A stretch of 42,873 bases of DNA from a virus. Within the stretch, counting starts at the first letter, position 1, and the number at the start of each line of letters is the position of its first letter. This document shows positions 1-7,710 of this stretch, in pieces. Position numbers and translations under genes: made by a program. Location: the IMG/VR virus record IMGVR_UViG_3300022213_000014, positions 1 to 42,873 of that record. One strand, given 5' to 3'. A model generated the notes under the pieces. It had not been told where the DNA came from and searched no databases. It saw nothing but the letters and a program-made list of their open reading frames with translations.

Positions 1-126
1 CACGCAGGCAGGCACCCCGAACGTCACGGAGCAGGGAACCGGGAACTTCGGGACATACCAGCTGTTCTTCGGCTCGCGTGGCGGCACGACCTTCTTCTTC
101 AATGGCCGCGAGTACCAGACCGTCAT
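1..126. repeat. Left copy of the terminal direct repeat
   Basis: These 126 bases are identical to 42737-42862. Beyond base 126 the two copies diverge: the left continues ctgcgg and the right tcgcgg. Both continuations keep the same reading frame open. Such an overlap usually marks a circular assembly graph, or a circularly permuted or terminally redundant phage genome. Joined here, the molecule would be about 42,736 bp. Confidence 0.95.
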
Positions 127-1375
127 CTGCGGCAGAATCTGCACGCCATCCGAGATCAGCAAGACAGAGCGGTTCATCAACGCGCGGACGAGGGCCTACT
201 GGCGCCCCATCAACACCACGGCCCCTGTCGTCAGCGGAACGCCGCGTGTCGGGCAGACGCTCACCACGACGGATGGAACGTGGGATGCGGCGCCAGCTGT
301 CAGCGGCTACACCTACCAGTGGCTCTCCAACGGGCAGCCCGTCGGCACGAACGCCAACACCTACGTCCTGGCGGGTACTGACCGTGGCAAGAGCGTCTCC
401 TGCCGCGTGACGGCCACCAACCCCATCGGCTCCGCCTCCTCCGACAGCCTGCCGCTCGGGCCGATTCTTCAGCTTCCGACCAATACAACGGCACCCAGCA
501 TCCCGCAGGCGGCCCGCGTGGGCGTCGCCATGCTGTGCAACCCCGGCGTCTGGGTCGGCTTCCCGACGCCGACCATCACGGGCTACCAGTGGCGCAAGGG
601 CGGCACGCCGATCAGCGGCGCAACCGCGAGCAGCTACACGCCCGTTCAGGCTGACGCGGGCGGCATCCTCTCCTGCCTCGTGACGGCCTCGAACAGCGTC
701 GGCCCAGCTAGCGCAGCCTCGAACAACTCCGACGCGGTACTGGCGCCGCCCGTCAACGCAACGCCGCCCAGCATCCCGCTGGACGCCCGCGTTGGCGTGC
801 AGATGACGTGCAACCCCGGAACGTGGACAGGGCACCCGACGATCTCCTACGCCTACCAGTGGCGCAAGGGCGGCGTGAACATCGGCGGCGCGACGGCGAG
901 CACCTACACGCCGCAGGCGGGCGACATCGGCGGAATCCTCTCCTGCCTCGTGACGGCATCGAACAGCGTCGGCTCCGTTCCCCTCGCGTCGAACAACTCC
1001 AACGCGGTCACGCCGAGCCTGTCTCCTCCCGTCAACACGTCACCGCCGAACATCACGGGCTCCCCGACGGTCGGATGGACGTTGACGTGCAACAGGGGAT
1101 CGTGGACGGGTTACCCGGACCCGACATACGCCTACGCTTGGACGTCCGACGGCACGGCTGTCGGCACCAACAGCCCCACCTACGTTCCAGACGCAGACGA
1201 CGTCGGCAACATGATCGCCTGCACCGTCACGGCGAGCAACTCAGAGGGCAGCGCCGACGCGGCGGCACCCCCCGTCGGCCCGGTGGAACCCGAAGCCGAA
1301 GACATCGACCTTGGCGACGCGTCGCCACCGCAACTCAGTTCAGACGACATGGGTGGAGCATCCTATGGCCTTTAA
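1..1375 (+). CDS. Tail/adsorption protein with LamG-like and Ig-like domains (3' part; gene starts at 42132)
   Basis: The open frame enters at base 2 and ends with TAA at 1373-1375. It has no start inside the window because it continues the gene that begins at 42132. Joined across the repeat, the product would be about 659 residues. The part seen here finishes a concanavalin A/LamG-like sandwich and then carries four Ig-like repeats of about 85-90 residues, recognisable by YQW and the TASNSVG-type motif near each end. An acidic tail follows. Virion Ig-like domains usually give weak binding to cell-surface glycans. Two of the repeats are nearly identical in DNA. The stop overlaps the next gene by 11 bases. 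The role as a tail spike or appendage is inferred from domains and neighbours. Confidence 0.8.
   Translation, partial: TQAGTPNVTEQGTGNFGTYQLFFGSRGGTTFFFNGREYQTVICGRICTPSEISKTERFINARTRAYWRPINTTAPVVSGTPRVGQTLTTTDGTWDAAPAVSGYTYQWLSNGQPVGTNANTYVLAGTDRGKSVSCRVTATNPIGSASSDSLPLGPILQLPTNTTAPSIPQAARVGVAMLCNPGVWVGFPTPTITGYQWRKGGTPISGATASSYTPVQADAGGILSCLVTASNSVGPASAASNNSDAVLAPPVNATPPSIPLDARVGVQMTCNPGTWTGHPTISYAYQWRKGGVNIGGATASTYTPQAGDIGGILSCLVTASNSVGSVPLASNNSNAVTPSLSPPVNTSPPNITGSPTVGWTLTCNRGSWTGYPDPTYAYAWTSDGTAVGTNSPTYVPDADDVGNMIACTVTASNSEGSADAAAPPVGPVEPEAEDIDLGDASPPQLSSDDMGGASYGL
535..976 (+). repeat. Tandem 270-bp Ig-domain duplication
   Basis: Blocks at 535-545, 584-604 and 661-703 recur at 805-815, 854-874 and 931-973, always 270 bases later (90 codons). 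The 43-base block differs at only two positions. This marks a recent in-frame duplication of one Ig-like domain. The two outer Ig domains are much more diverged. Confidence 0.85.
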
Positions 1376-2645
1376 GACCCTCCAACTTCGCCGCGATACG
1401 GCAGCCAACTGGGCCTCGGTTAACCCCATCCTCGCCTCCGGCGAGATCGGATACGAGACGGACACCGACCAGTTCAAGTTCGGCAACGGCACCAGCACAT
1501 GGAACCAGCTGACCGAGTACTACAAGCCGGGCAGCGGCGGTGGTGGTAGTGTCGCGTGGGGCCAGATCACGGGTACGCTCTCAAGCCAGACGGACTTGCA
1601 GACGGCCCTGAACGGCAAGGCTCCGACATCGCACGACCATCCGGCGTCAGACATCCGCGACGCCTCGGCTGCTGGCCGCTCGATGCTTACGGCAGCCGAC
1701 GCTGCGGCGCAGACGGCGCTTCTCAGCACCTTCACGGGAACGGCGAAGGGCCTCGTGCCATCCCCGGCAGGCGCGACGACGACCTTCCTACGTGCGGACG
1801 GCGCGTGGGCCTCCGCTGGCGGCGGTGGCGGAAGCGACCCCGGCGGGCCTGATACCAGCATCCAGTTCAACGACAATGGCGTCTTTGGCGGCGACAGTGG
1901 CTTCACGTTCGACAAGACGACAAAGACCCTTACGCTCGGCGGCACAATAAGCACTGCCGGGGCGACGGGGTGGAACCGCGTTGGTCTTAATCTTGGGTAC
2001 GAGACGGGCGGCGCAGGAGGAGTGGGCGTTCTTATTCAAGCTGCAGGCACGACAGTCTCATTTCTTCGCGCCGAGAATGCCTCCCTGAACTTGGGAGTGC
2101 TCGGTTTCACCAGCAATCCTAACAACACGAGCTCAGACACTTATTTGCATCGCGACGCCGCCGGAACCCTCGCCCAGCGCAACGGCCCCAACGCCCAAAC
2201 CTTCCGCATCTACAATACCTTCACGGACGCATCCAACTACGAGCGGCTGTCGCTGGGGTGGGAGAACGACGCGGCTGTCATAAAAGCTGAAGCGGGCGGA
2301 ACGGGTACGCCCCGAAACATCGAGATACAGACAGAAGTAGAGGTGAAGGCTGTTCGTGAGACGGTCTACACCGCTGGTGACCTGACTGACATCGACCCGG
2401 CCCTCGGCGGCATCCAGACCGTCACGCTCGCGGCAAACCGCACGCCAACTGCAACCAACTTTGCAGACGGACAGAGCGTCACGCTGATGATCGCCTCCAA
2501 CACGTTCACGGTGAACTGGGCGACCGTAAATCCGAAATGGGTAGGAGGCGCAGTGCCAACGCTCCCAGCAAGCGGCTACGCTGTCATCGTGCTGTGGAAG
2601 ATCGGCACGCAAGTCTACGGCAAGGGTATAGGAGATGTAGCCTGA
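1365..2645 (+). CDS. Tail fibre with Mtd-N-like N-terminus
   Basis: The product has 426 residues. The N-terminus (residues 1-45) has the pattern LQLRRDTAANW...ASGEIGYETDT...KFGNGTSTWNQL, as in the N-terminal domain of the Bordetella phage major tropism determinant and many fibres, where it attaches the fibre to the virion. A Gly-rich linker (SGGGG), an NGKAPTSHDH segment and a KGLVPSPAGATTTFLRADG segment follow; all three are common fibre shaft signatures. A receptor-binding C-terminus is inferred. The ATG at 1365 is preceded by GGAG seven bases upstream and overlaps the preceding stop, so it is preferred over the upstream ATG at 1311. Confidence 0.8.
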   Translation: MAFKTLQLRRDTAANWASVNPILASGEIGYETDTDQFKFGNGTSTWNQLTEYYKPGSGGGGSVAWGQITGTLSSQTDLQTALNGKAPTSHDHPASDIRDASAAGRSMLTAADAAAQTALLSTFTGTAKGLVPSPAGATTTFLRADGAWASAGGGGGSDPGGPDTSIQFNDNGVFGGDSGFTFDKTTKTLTLGGTISTAGATGWNRVGLNLGYETGGAGGVGVLIQAAGTTVSFLRAENASLNLGVLGFTSNPNNTSSDTYLHRDAAGTLAQRNGPNAQTFRIYNTFTDASNYERLSLGWENDAAVIKAEAGGTGTPRNIEIQTEVEVKAVRETVYTAGDLTDIDPALGGIQTVTLAANRTPTATNFADGQSVTLMIASNTFTVNWATVNPKWVGGAVPTLPASGYAVIVLWKIGTQVYGKGIGDVA

Positions 2646-4561
2646 TGCTTGCGTGGAAACTCATGGCAGCTGATACGGAGGGGCCGCCCGTGAGTGGTGA
2701 GTCCGAAGCCGAGAAGTGGGCAGGCAGCGAGACAGACGTGGTTGCAATCTGCTTCGATGACCCAGCTTCGCCCTACGGCTCGATGGTCATCAAGGACAGC
2801 GTGACGACAGACAATGACTTCAACGCCAAAGCTTCTACGGGCCTTACACCAGTCGACAAGCTGAATTGGACTATGACATCCCCGACGATGGTGCGCGACG
2901 CGAACGGTCTTATTAAGTACGCGAACCATAATCGACTTGGAAACTCTCAGAAGTTTGACCAGTGGTCGGTTGTAGCGGCAACCTTGACACCCAATGCAGC
3001 GACCGCTCCAGACGGAACACAGACTGCTGCTTTGCTTACGGATGCCGCAGGAAGTGACAGACATATCTGCTACAGCCAAGTTACGGTGTCTGGCGATATT
3101 CGTCGGTACGGTATTCAATTCCGGTTGAAGAAGGGCACGTTCCGATATGCGCAGGTGCAGGTTGCCGACAACTCCGCACGCCGGCACGGTGTCGTCTTCG
3201 ACCTTCAGGACGGAACGATCACAGACACAGATACAAGCGGCACCGTGACTAACGCCGGAGAAGCCATTCAGGCGCTCGCGGATGGTTGGTTCCTGTGTAC
3301 AGTATATATGGACAATCCAACTACTGGGGGGTCGTCCACTATTTATCCCACGGTGGCGCTTTCCGACAGCCCGGAGCCGAACTACACAGGCGATCGCAAT
3401 CCGGTGTACATCGCAGACGGAACAGGTACGATCCTTGTGTGGGGAGGCGAGGTTAAATCTTTGCCCTGCCAAAACCCGTTTATCTATGTCGAGACGCCAG
3501 ACGCCAATGCTCGCTACGCGCTGCCAATCCAGCACGATGCAGCTGGTAATCGTCTTGGTCTGCTTGTCGAGGAGCAAAGAACGAACTATTTACTCTATAG
3601 CACAAACTGGGAGCAGGGAGTGGTCACTGTTGACAATACTGTTGTCACACCTAATTTCGCTATCGGTCCTGATGGCGCTATGTCTGCAAGCAGAATTCAG
3701 ATGGGTGAAACTGGTTACATCTATAAGCAGACAGACATAATAGCTGAAACCACCTACCTAAATTCTGTGTACTTGAAAGTCGCTTCTGGAACACTGGATT
3801 TGCTTCTGCGCTGCAATAACGATACCGGGGGCGAAGCTACAAAGACTGTTACACTCACAACTGCTTGGCAGCGTTTTGAGGTAGACCCAATAGCCTTAGG
3901 TTCGACAGATCGTTGCTATTTTGGATTTGATGCTCGCACACTTGTTGGTGGTGATGGTCTTCCAAAAGATTTTCTAGCGTGGCACGCACAGTGCGAGCAG
4001 GGTTCCTTTCCTACCAGCCCGATCCTCACTGGATCTAGCCAAGTCACCCGCGCCGCGTCGCAGAACCGATATTTGTTAGCGGAGCGTTTCAACGTAGGTG
4101 ACGAGGCTTCCAGTCTCGTATTGCATGGCAGAGTGTTCGGATCGCCCATTTACGATTACCCCCTTGTAATCGGCCTAGATGGAAGTGGAGCCCTTCGCGA
4201 CAATCGCCACGAGTTCACTCTTGAAAGCTCGTCGTGGGATCGTGGTGATCAATACCGTGGTGAATACTTTGAGTGGGATGCAAACCAAACTTCGATCTTC
4301 AGCCATCCGTTTATAGAAGCAGATGCAGCCTACGGATCAATTCAAAAGCTCTCATGCGGGGCTGACGCTGTCGGGTCTTCTGGCAGACGCCTGCTCGGAG
4401 CCGGTGCAATAACAGACGCCGAACCGGGTCTTGCGCCAGTCGGGACTGCGACAGCTCTGCGCTTCGGAAAAAACGCTCCGGTGGGTACTGTCGTCTACTC
4501 GCGCATCAAGCATGTGCCGCGTCGTCTATCGAACGCCGAACTGACCACGGAGGTTGAATGA
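2645..4561 (+). CDS. Large tail/adsorption protein with carbohydrate-binding-like sandwich repeats
   Basis: This is a 638-residue protein. Two segments, near residues 85-260 and 310-470, share a layout: an N-terminal NxxxW or NW motif, then APDGTQTAALL or GPDGAMSASRI, and a later AWQRFEV or GWFLCTVY strand. This resembles the duplicated CBM-like beta sandwiches of phage tail appendages. The start ATG overlaps the previous stop (TGATG), with AGGAG about ten bases upstream. It probably binds surface glycans; no catalytic motif was recognised. Base composition falls in the middle of the gene (about 3600-4300), which hints at mosaic ancestry. Confidence 0.7.
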   Translation: MLAWKLMAADTEGPPVSGESEAEKWAGSETDVVAICFDDPASPYGSMVIKDSVTTDNDFNAKASTGLTPVDKLNWTMTSPTMVRDANGLIKYANHNRLGNSQKFDQWSVVAATLTPNAATAPDGTQTAALLTDAAGSDRHICYSQVTVSGDIRRYGIQFRLKKGTFRYAQVQVADNSARRHGVVFDLQDGTITDTDTSGTVTNAGEAIQALADGWFLCTVYMDNPTTGGSSTIYPTVALSDSPEPNYTGDRNPVYIADGTGTILVWGGEVKSLPCQNPFIYVETPDANARYALPIQHDAAGNRLGLLVEEQRTNYLLYSTNWEQGVVTVDNTVVTPNFAIGPDGAMSASRIQMGETGYIYKQTDIIAETTYLNSVYLKVASGTLDLLLRCNNDTGGEATKTVTLTTAWQRFEVDPIALGSTDRCYFGFDARTLVGGDGLPKDFLAWHAQCEQGSFPTSPILTGSSQVTRAASQNRYLLAERFNVGDEASSLVLHGRVFGSPIYDYPLVIGLDGSGALRDNRHEFTLESSSWDRGDQYRGEYFEWDANQTSIFSHPFIEADAAYGSIQKLSCGADAVGSSGRRLLGAGAITDAEPGLAPVGTATALRFGKNAPVGTVVYSRIKHVPRRLSNAELTTEVE

Positions 4562-5241
4562 TCCGCGACTACTCATACGAATGCGACGACCGCGCAAGCT
4601 GGGAAGCCTTCGCCAAGGAGATCGGCATTCTCGACGCGGAGGGCAGGCCGACGCCGGGGATGCACGTTGACTGGATCGGCAAGATCGAGGACAAGGAGTA
4701 CGTCAACGTCCGATACGTCGAAAGCCGGAACGTCCCCGTGGCGCAGAGGGTGAGCCTTCTCACGTCCTTCAGCAGCCCCTCGGTGCGGTGGACGGACCCC
4801 GCAACCATCGAGCACTACCCCCGCATCTGGGCAGGCGGAATGACGCCGCTCACGGACGAGATGGCCGGGGGAATCCACGAGACGCTCTACCTTGAGCCTC
4901 TGGTGGAGCGGTCTGACGATCTCAAGGAGAAGCTCAAGAAGGAGATCGCGTGGACGGCGGAGGAGGACTGGACGAATAACCCGATCATGAAGGGCGACCG
5001 CAGGACATACGATGACGCGCTCTGGGAAAGCCTCGTGGACTACAACGTCTGGGCGCCGCCGATTGGCTGGCGTGAGGTTGTCACGGAGGGGTATCCGCAG
5101 TGGCGGCAGCCGACGGGGGCGCACGACGCATACCAGAGGGGCGACCGCGTCTCGCATATCGGCAAGAACTACGAGAGCACCATCGACGCCAACGTCTGGG
5201 CACCCGACGTTTACCCCGCCGGGTGGATGGAAATTGAATGA
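4558..5241 (+). CDS. Tail-associated protein with C-terminal CBM5/12 (chitin-binding-like) domain
   Basis: The product has 227 residues. Residues about 185-227 match the carbohydrate-binding module family 5/12 pattern, with AYQRGDRVSHIGKNYEST followed by NVWAPDVYPAGW. A shorter related YNVWAPPIGWREV stretch precedes it. The N-terminal 150 residues were not recognised. The ATG overlaps the upstream stop by four bases and follows GGAGG closely. In this context the domain probably holds the particle to cell-wall or surface polysaccharide during adsorption. A role in lysis is possible because lysis genes follow directly. Confidence 0.7.
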   Translation: MIRDYSYECDDRASWEAFAKEIGILDAEGRPTPGMHVDWIGKIEDKEYVNVRYVESRNVPVAQRVSLLTSFSSPSVRWTDPATIEHYPRIWAGGMTPLTDEMAGGIHETLYLEPLVERSDDLKEKLKKEIAWTAEEDWTNNPIMKGDRRTYDDALWESLVDYNVWAPPIGWREVVTEGYPQWRQPTGAHDAYQRGDRVSHIGKNYESTIDANVWAPDVYPAGWMEIE

Positions 5242-5261
5242 AAATCAAGGAGAACCAAGTA

Positions 5262-5621
5262 ATGGATAAGAAAATCTCTCTCGCCTTCCTCATCGGTGTC
5301 GTCGTCGGCATCATTCTCATGCTCATCGTCGGCATGTTCAATAGCTCGGCGCAGGCCAGCGTGCCGAAGTACATGCTTATCGGCGACAAGGGCTCGTGGA
5401 TCATCTCCGCGATCTTCGCGCCCATCGTCGGCCCTATGGCTATCGTCGGCTCTATCGTTGATCAGTCTGAGGGCAAGGTCCACACGAAGGCCCTGCGCCG
5501 CACGGCTATCCTGATGACTGTTCACGCTGCCATCGGCAGGAAGGAGAAGAAGGGCAGGAAGCACATCGAGGTGTGCTACTCGACCGGAAACTGGGTCAAC
5601 GCCCCAATGGTGTGCCGCTGA
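5262..5621 (+). CDS. Small membrane or secreted protein, holin/lysis candidate
   Basis: The product has 119 residues. Residues 5-22 form a hydrophobic helix after the charged start MDKK. The motif SSAQA that follows could be a signal peptidase site, so a secreted product is also possible. A second hydrophobic stretch (about residues 45-65, ISAIFAPIVGPMAIVGS) and a basic C-terminal half follow. The ATG at 5262 has AAGGAG nine bases upstream and is preferred to the in-frame ATG at 5238. It lies just before the endolysin gene, where holins and spanins often sit. The exact lysis role is not proven. Confidence 0.55.
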   Translation: MDKKISLAFLIGVVVGIILMLIVGMFNSSAQASVPKYMLIGDKGSWIISAIFAPIVGPMAIVGSIVDQSEGKVHTKALRRTAILMTVHAAIGRKEKKGRKHIEVCYSTGNWVNAPMVCR

Positions 5622-5622
5622 C

Positions 5623-6051
5623 ATGAAAACCAGCCACAAGGGACTTGCGCTGATCAAGGAGTTCGAGGGTTTGCGCCTGTCGGCGTACCCCGACCCCGCG
5701 ACGGGCGGAGAGCCTTGGACGATTGGTTTTGGAAGAACGAAGGGCGTCCGCAAGGGCATGCGGATCACGAAGGAGAAGGCCGATGAGTTCCTCGCGGAGG
5801 ACATCCGGGAGTTCGAGCGTCACGTCCCGCATGGGAAGCAACGTGAGTTCGATGCCATGGTCTCTCTGTGCTTTAATATTGGGCCGGGTAATTTCCGCCG
5901 TTCGAGCGTCCGCCGTCATCACGTCGCCGGGGAACATGAACTCGCCGCCACCGCCTTCCTCTCGTGGAACAAGGCGGCGGGCAAGGTGATGCCGGGTCTG
6001 GTTCGCAGGCGGCTTGCTGAGGCGAAGCTTTATTTTGGAGTGACTGACTGA
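5623..6051 (+). CDS. Endolysin, GH24 lysozyme (T4/R21 type)
   Basis: This 142-residue muramidase would cleave the bond between MurNAc and GlcNAc in peptidoglycan at the end of infection. The catalytic signature is visible: Glu15 in FEGLRLSAY, Asp24 in PDPATGGEP and Thr33 in WTIGFG, spaced as in the R21-like branch with the ATGGEP insertion. The FNIGPGNF and PGLVRRR motifs are also present. Length is normal for the family. There is no N-terminal membrane helix, so export would need a holin; candidates are at 5262 and 6713. Identification is secure. Confidence 0.92.
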   Translation: MKTSHKGLALIKEFEGLRLSAYPDPATGGEPWTIGFGRTKGVRKGMRITKEKADEFLAEDIREFERHVPHGKQREFDAMVSLCFNIGPGNFRRSSVRRHHVAGEHELAATAFLSWNKAAGKVMPGLVRRRLAEAKLYFGVTD

Positions 6052-6710
6052 TGCCGCTTACACTTGGAATGCTGTCAGCCGGCCAGGGAAAGAAGGCCCC
6101 AATCATTATTGGTACGGCCACACGCGGCGATTCGGTTCTCACCATGAGCCACACCGTCGTCGCGGGGACGGCTTGCCTTATCGTGCGTGTCGTGGGGTTA
6201 GACAACAGTTTTGCTTTTTGGACGAGCACTACCGCAAGGTGGAGCAATCAGACGATGACCAAGGGCATCGAGGACGCAAGCACCGGGTCGACGTCCGCCG
6301 CCGCTAGTATCTTCTATATGATGAACCCCACCCCCGGAACGGGGAACGTTGCATTGACCTTCAACAACGCCGCCACCTCATGGAGTGTCTTCGCAGAAAA
6401 CTGGGAAAACGTCAGCGGTATTGGTGGTAGCGCCCGGACAGATGCGGGCTCAACATTAGTATCCAGTTTCAGCCACACCATACCGCGAAGCGACGCTTCG
6501 AACGTGCTAATCAGCGTCGCTAGCATGAGATACGGTAGCGGATGGACCCCTGGCCCAGGTAACATCAAAGAACATGAGTCTGGTGGTGGTGGTACCATTC
6601 AAGGGATGATTTACAAGAGCCGTGCTGAAGGAACAGATACCGCTGCGGCTTCATGCTCTGGCGGAGATAACAGATTTGCTGCGGTAACTCTTGAGTTGGT
6701 GGCGAGTTGA
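6051..6710 (+). CDS. Predicted virion beta-sandwich protein, function unknown
   Basis: The product has 219 residues. The sequence is rich in Ser, Thr and Gly and short on charge, and it has a FYMMNPTPGTGNVALTF stretch. That stretch resembles a pattern seen in many phage and surface proteins (hydrophobic-x-x-P-x-x-GT followed by a strand). No enzymatic residues were recognised. The ATG overlaps the endolysin stop, with GGAG ten bases upstream. Location inside the adsorption module suggests a tail appendage or decoration protein. Confidence 0.6.
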   Translation: MPLTLGMLSAGQGKKAPIIIGTATRGDSVLTMSHTVVAGTACLIVRVVGLDNSFAFWTSTTARWSNQTMTKGIEDASTGSTSAAASIFYMMNPTPGTGNVALTFNNAATSWSVFAENWENVSGIGGSARTDAGSTLVSSFSHTIPRSDASNVLISVASMRYGSGWTPGPGNIKEHESGGGGTIQGMIYKSRAEGTDTAAASCSGGDNRFAAVTLELVAS

Positions 6711-6712
6711 CC

Positions 6713-6934
6713 ATGAGCGACGAGCAGAAGAAACTGGCGTGGGACTTGACGAGGGCCTGCTTCTATTTGCTCGCGGGGATCGTCTGGGCGCAGATCATCC
6801 TTGCGTATGGCGTCTGGGCGGCCTGCGAACTCGACGGCACCCCCGGCTCCTGCCGCGACTTCGCGCCGAACATCATGGAACTCCTGACGGGCGGCCTCGC
6901 GGTTGTCCTCGCTTTCTCTGGAAGGATGAAATAA
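6713..6934 (+). CDS. Small membrane protein with two helices, holin candidate
   Basis: The product has 73 residues. One hydrophobic helix spans about residues 12-33 (LLAGIVWAQIILAYGVW) and a second about residues 53-68 (MELLTGGLAVVLAF). A short segment with two Cys (CELDGTPGSC) lies between them, and the tail is positive (SGRMK). Size and topology fit a small class II-like holin, and the endolysin is one gene upstream. The ATG at 6713 is favoured over an in-frame TTG at 6707. The ORF at 5262 is the alternative holin. Confidence 0.6.
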   Translation: MSDEQKKLAWDLTRACFYLLAGIVWAQIILAYGVWAACELDGTPGSCRDFAPNIMELLTGGLAVVLAFSGRMK

Positions 6935-7710
6935 TGGCTACGCTACCGAACACCGGCTTTACTATCCCGACTGTAGGCGCTGACAGCGACCAGTGGGGCG
7001 GAATCGTCAACACGGCCTTCAGCGGCTTCGACGGATTCATCCAGGACGTCTCCGGCGCGAAGGTGCAGCGGGTTGCCAACGGCGGAACGGGGGCGGCTGA
7101 CGCAGCCGGAGCCCGCACCAATCTCGGCATCCAGCCCCTGCTCGATCTGAAGGCTCCGCTTGCCTCGCCCACGTTCACGGGTACTGTCGTCCTCCCAGTG
7201 GCGACCTCCATCGGCCCGGTGACGAGCGTTCAGATAGGCTACCTCGATGGCGTTACGAACAGCATCCAGGCACAGTTGAACGGCAAGGCGGCCACGTCTC
7301 ACCCACACGTCATCGCTGACGTCACCGGCCTCCAGGCAGCTCTCGACGATAAGGCATCCGTGGCGGCGCTCAACACCAAGGCTGACATTGCAGCCCTCGC
7401 CATTGTCACCAAGCGTGACGTGGCGGCAAGCGGCGACATACTTGCGACGGACGGAAACAAGATGCTGGCATCGCAGGGGACCGGGGCGGTTACGCTGACG
7501 ATTCAGCCTGACGCCACGATCGACGTTCCGATCAACAGCCGCATCGACCTGACGCAGGAGGGCGCGGGTGCCCTCTCGATCGCGCCGGGCGCTGGCGTCA
7601 CACTGCAGTCTCTCGGCGACAAGCGCAAACTGGCGGGACAGTATGCCGGGGCTACGCTATACAAGTACGCAGCCAACTCGTGGCGTCTCTACGGAGCGTT
7701 GACCACATGA
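6934..7710 (+). CDS. Tail fibre protein
   Basis: The product has 258 residues. The start MATLPNTGF...GADSDQWGGIVNTAF, the VANGGTGAADAAGARTNLG segment and the LASPTFTGTVVLP segment are classic phage fibre signatures. The LNGKAATSHPH stretch is shared with the fibre at 1365. An AALDDKASVAALNTKADIAAL shaft of heptad-like repeats follows, then a C-terminal beta domain. ATG follows AGGATGAAATA and overlaps the upstream stop. Confidence 0.75.
   Translation: MATLPNTGFTIPTVGADSDQWGGIVNTAFSGFDGFIQDVSGAKVQRVANGGTGAADAAGARTNLGIQPLLDLKAPLASPTFTGTVVLPVATSIGPVTSVQIGYLDGVTNSIQAQLNGKAATSHPHVIADVTGLQAALDDKASVAALNTKADIAALAIVTKRDVAASGDILATDGNKMLASQGTGAVTLTIQPDATIDVPINSRIDLTQEGAGALSIAPGAGVTLQSLGDKRKLAGQYAGATLYKYAANSWRLYGALTT

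Noticed and set aside
1-126. Diversity-generating retroelement repeat
   Set aside because: The two ends differ only after base 126, the changes are not at adenines, and no reverse transcriptase gene was seen.
2615-3577. 320-residue leftward ORF opposite the 638-residue tail gene
   Set aside because: It is a shadow frame with no family pattern, no ribosome site and neighbours all rightward.
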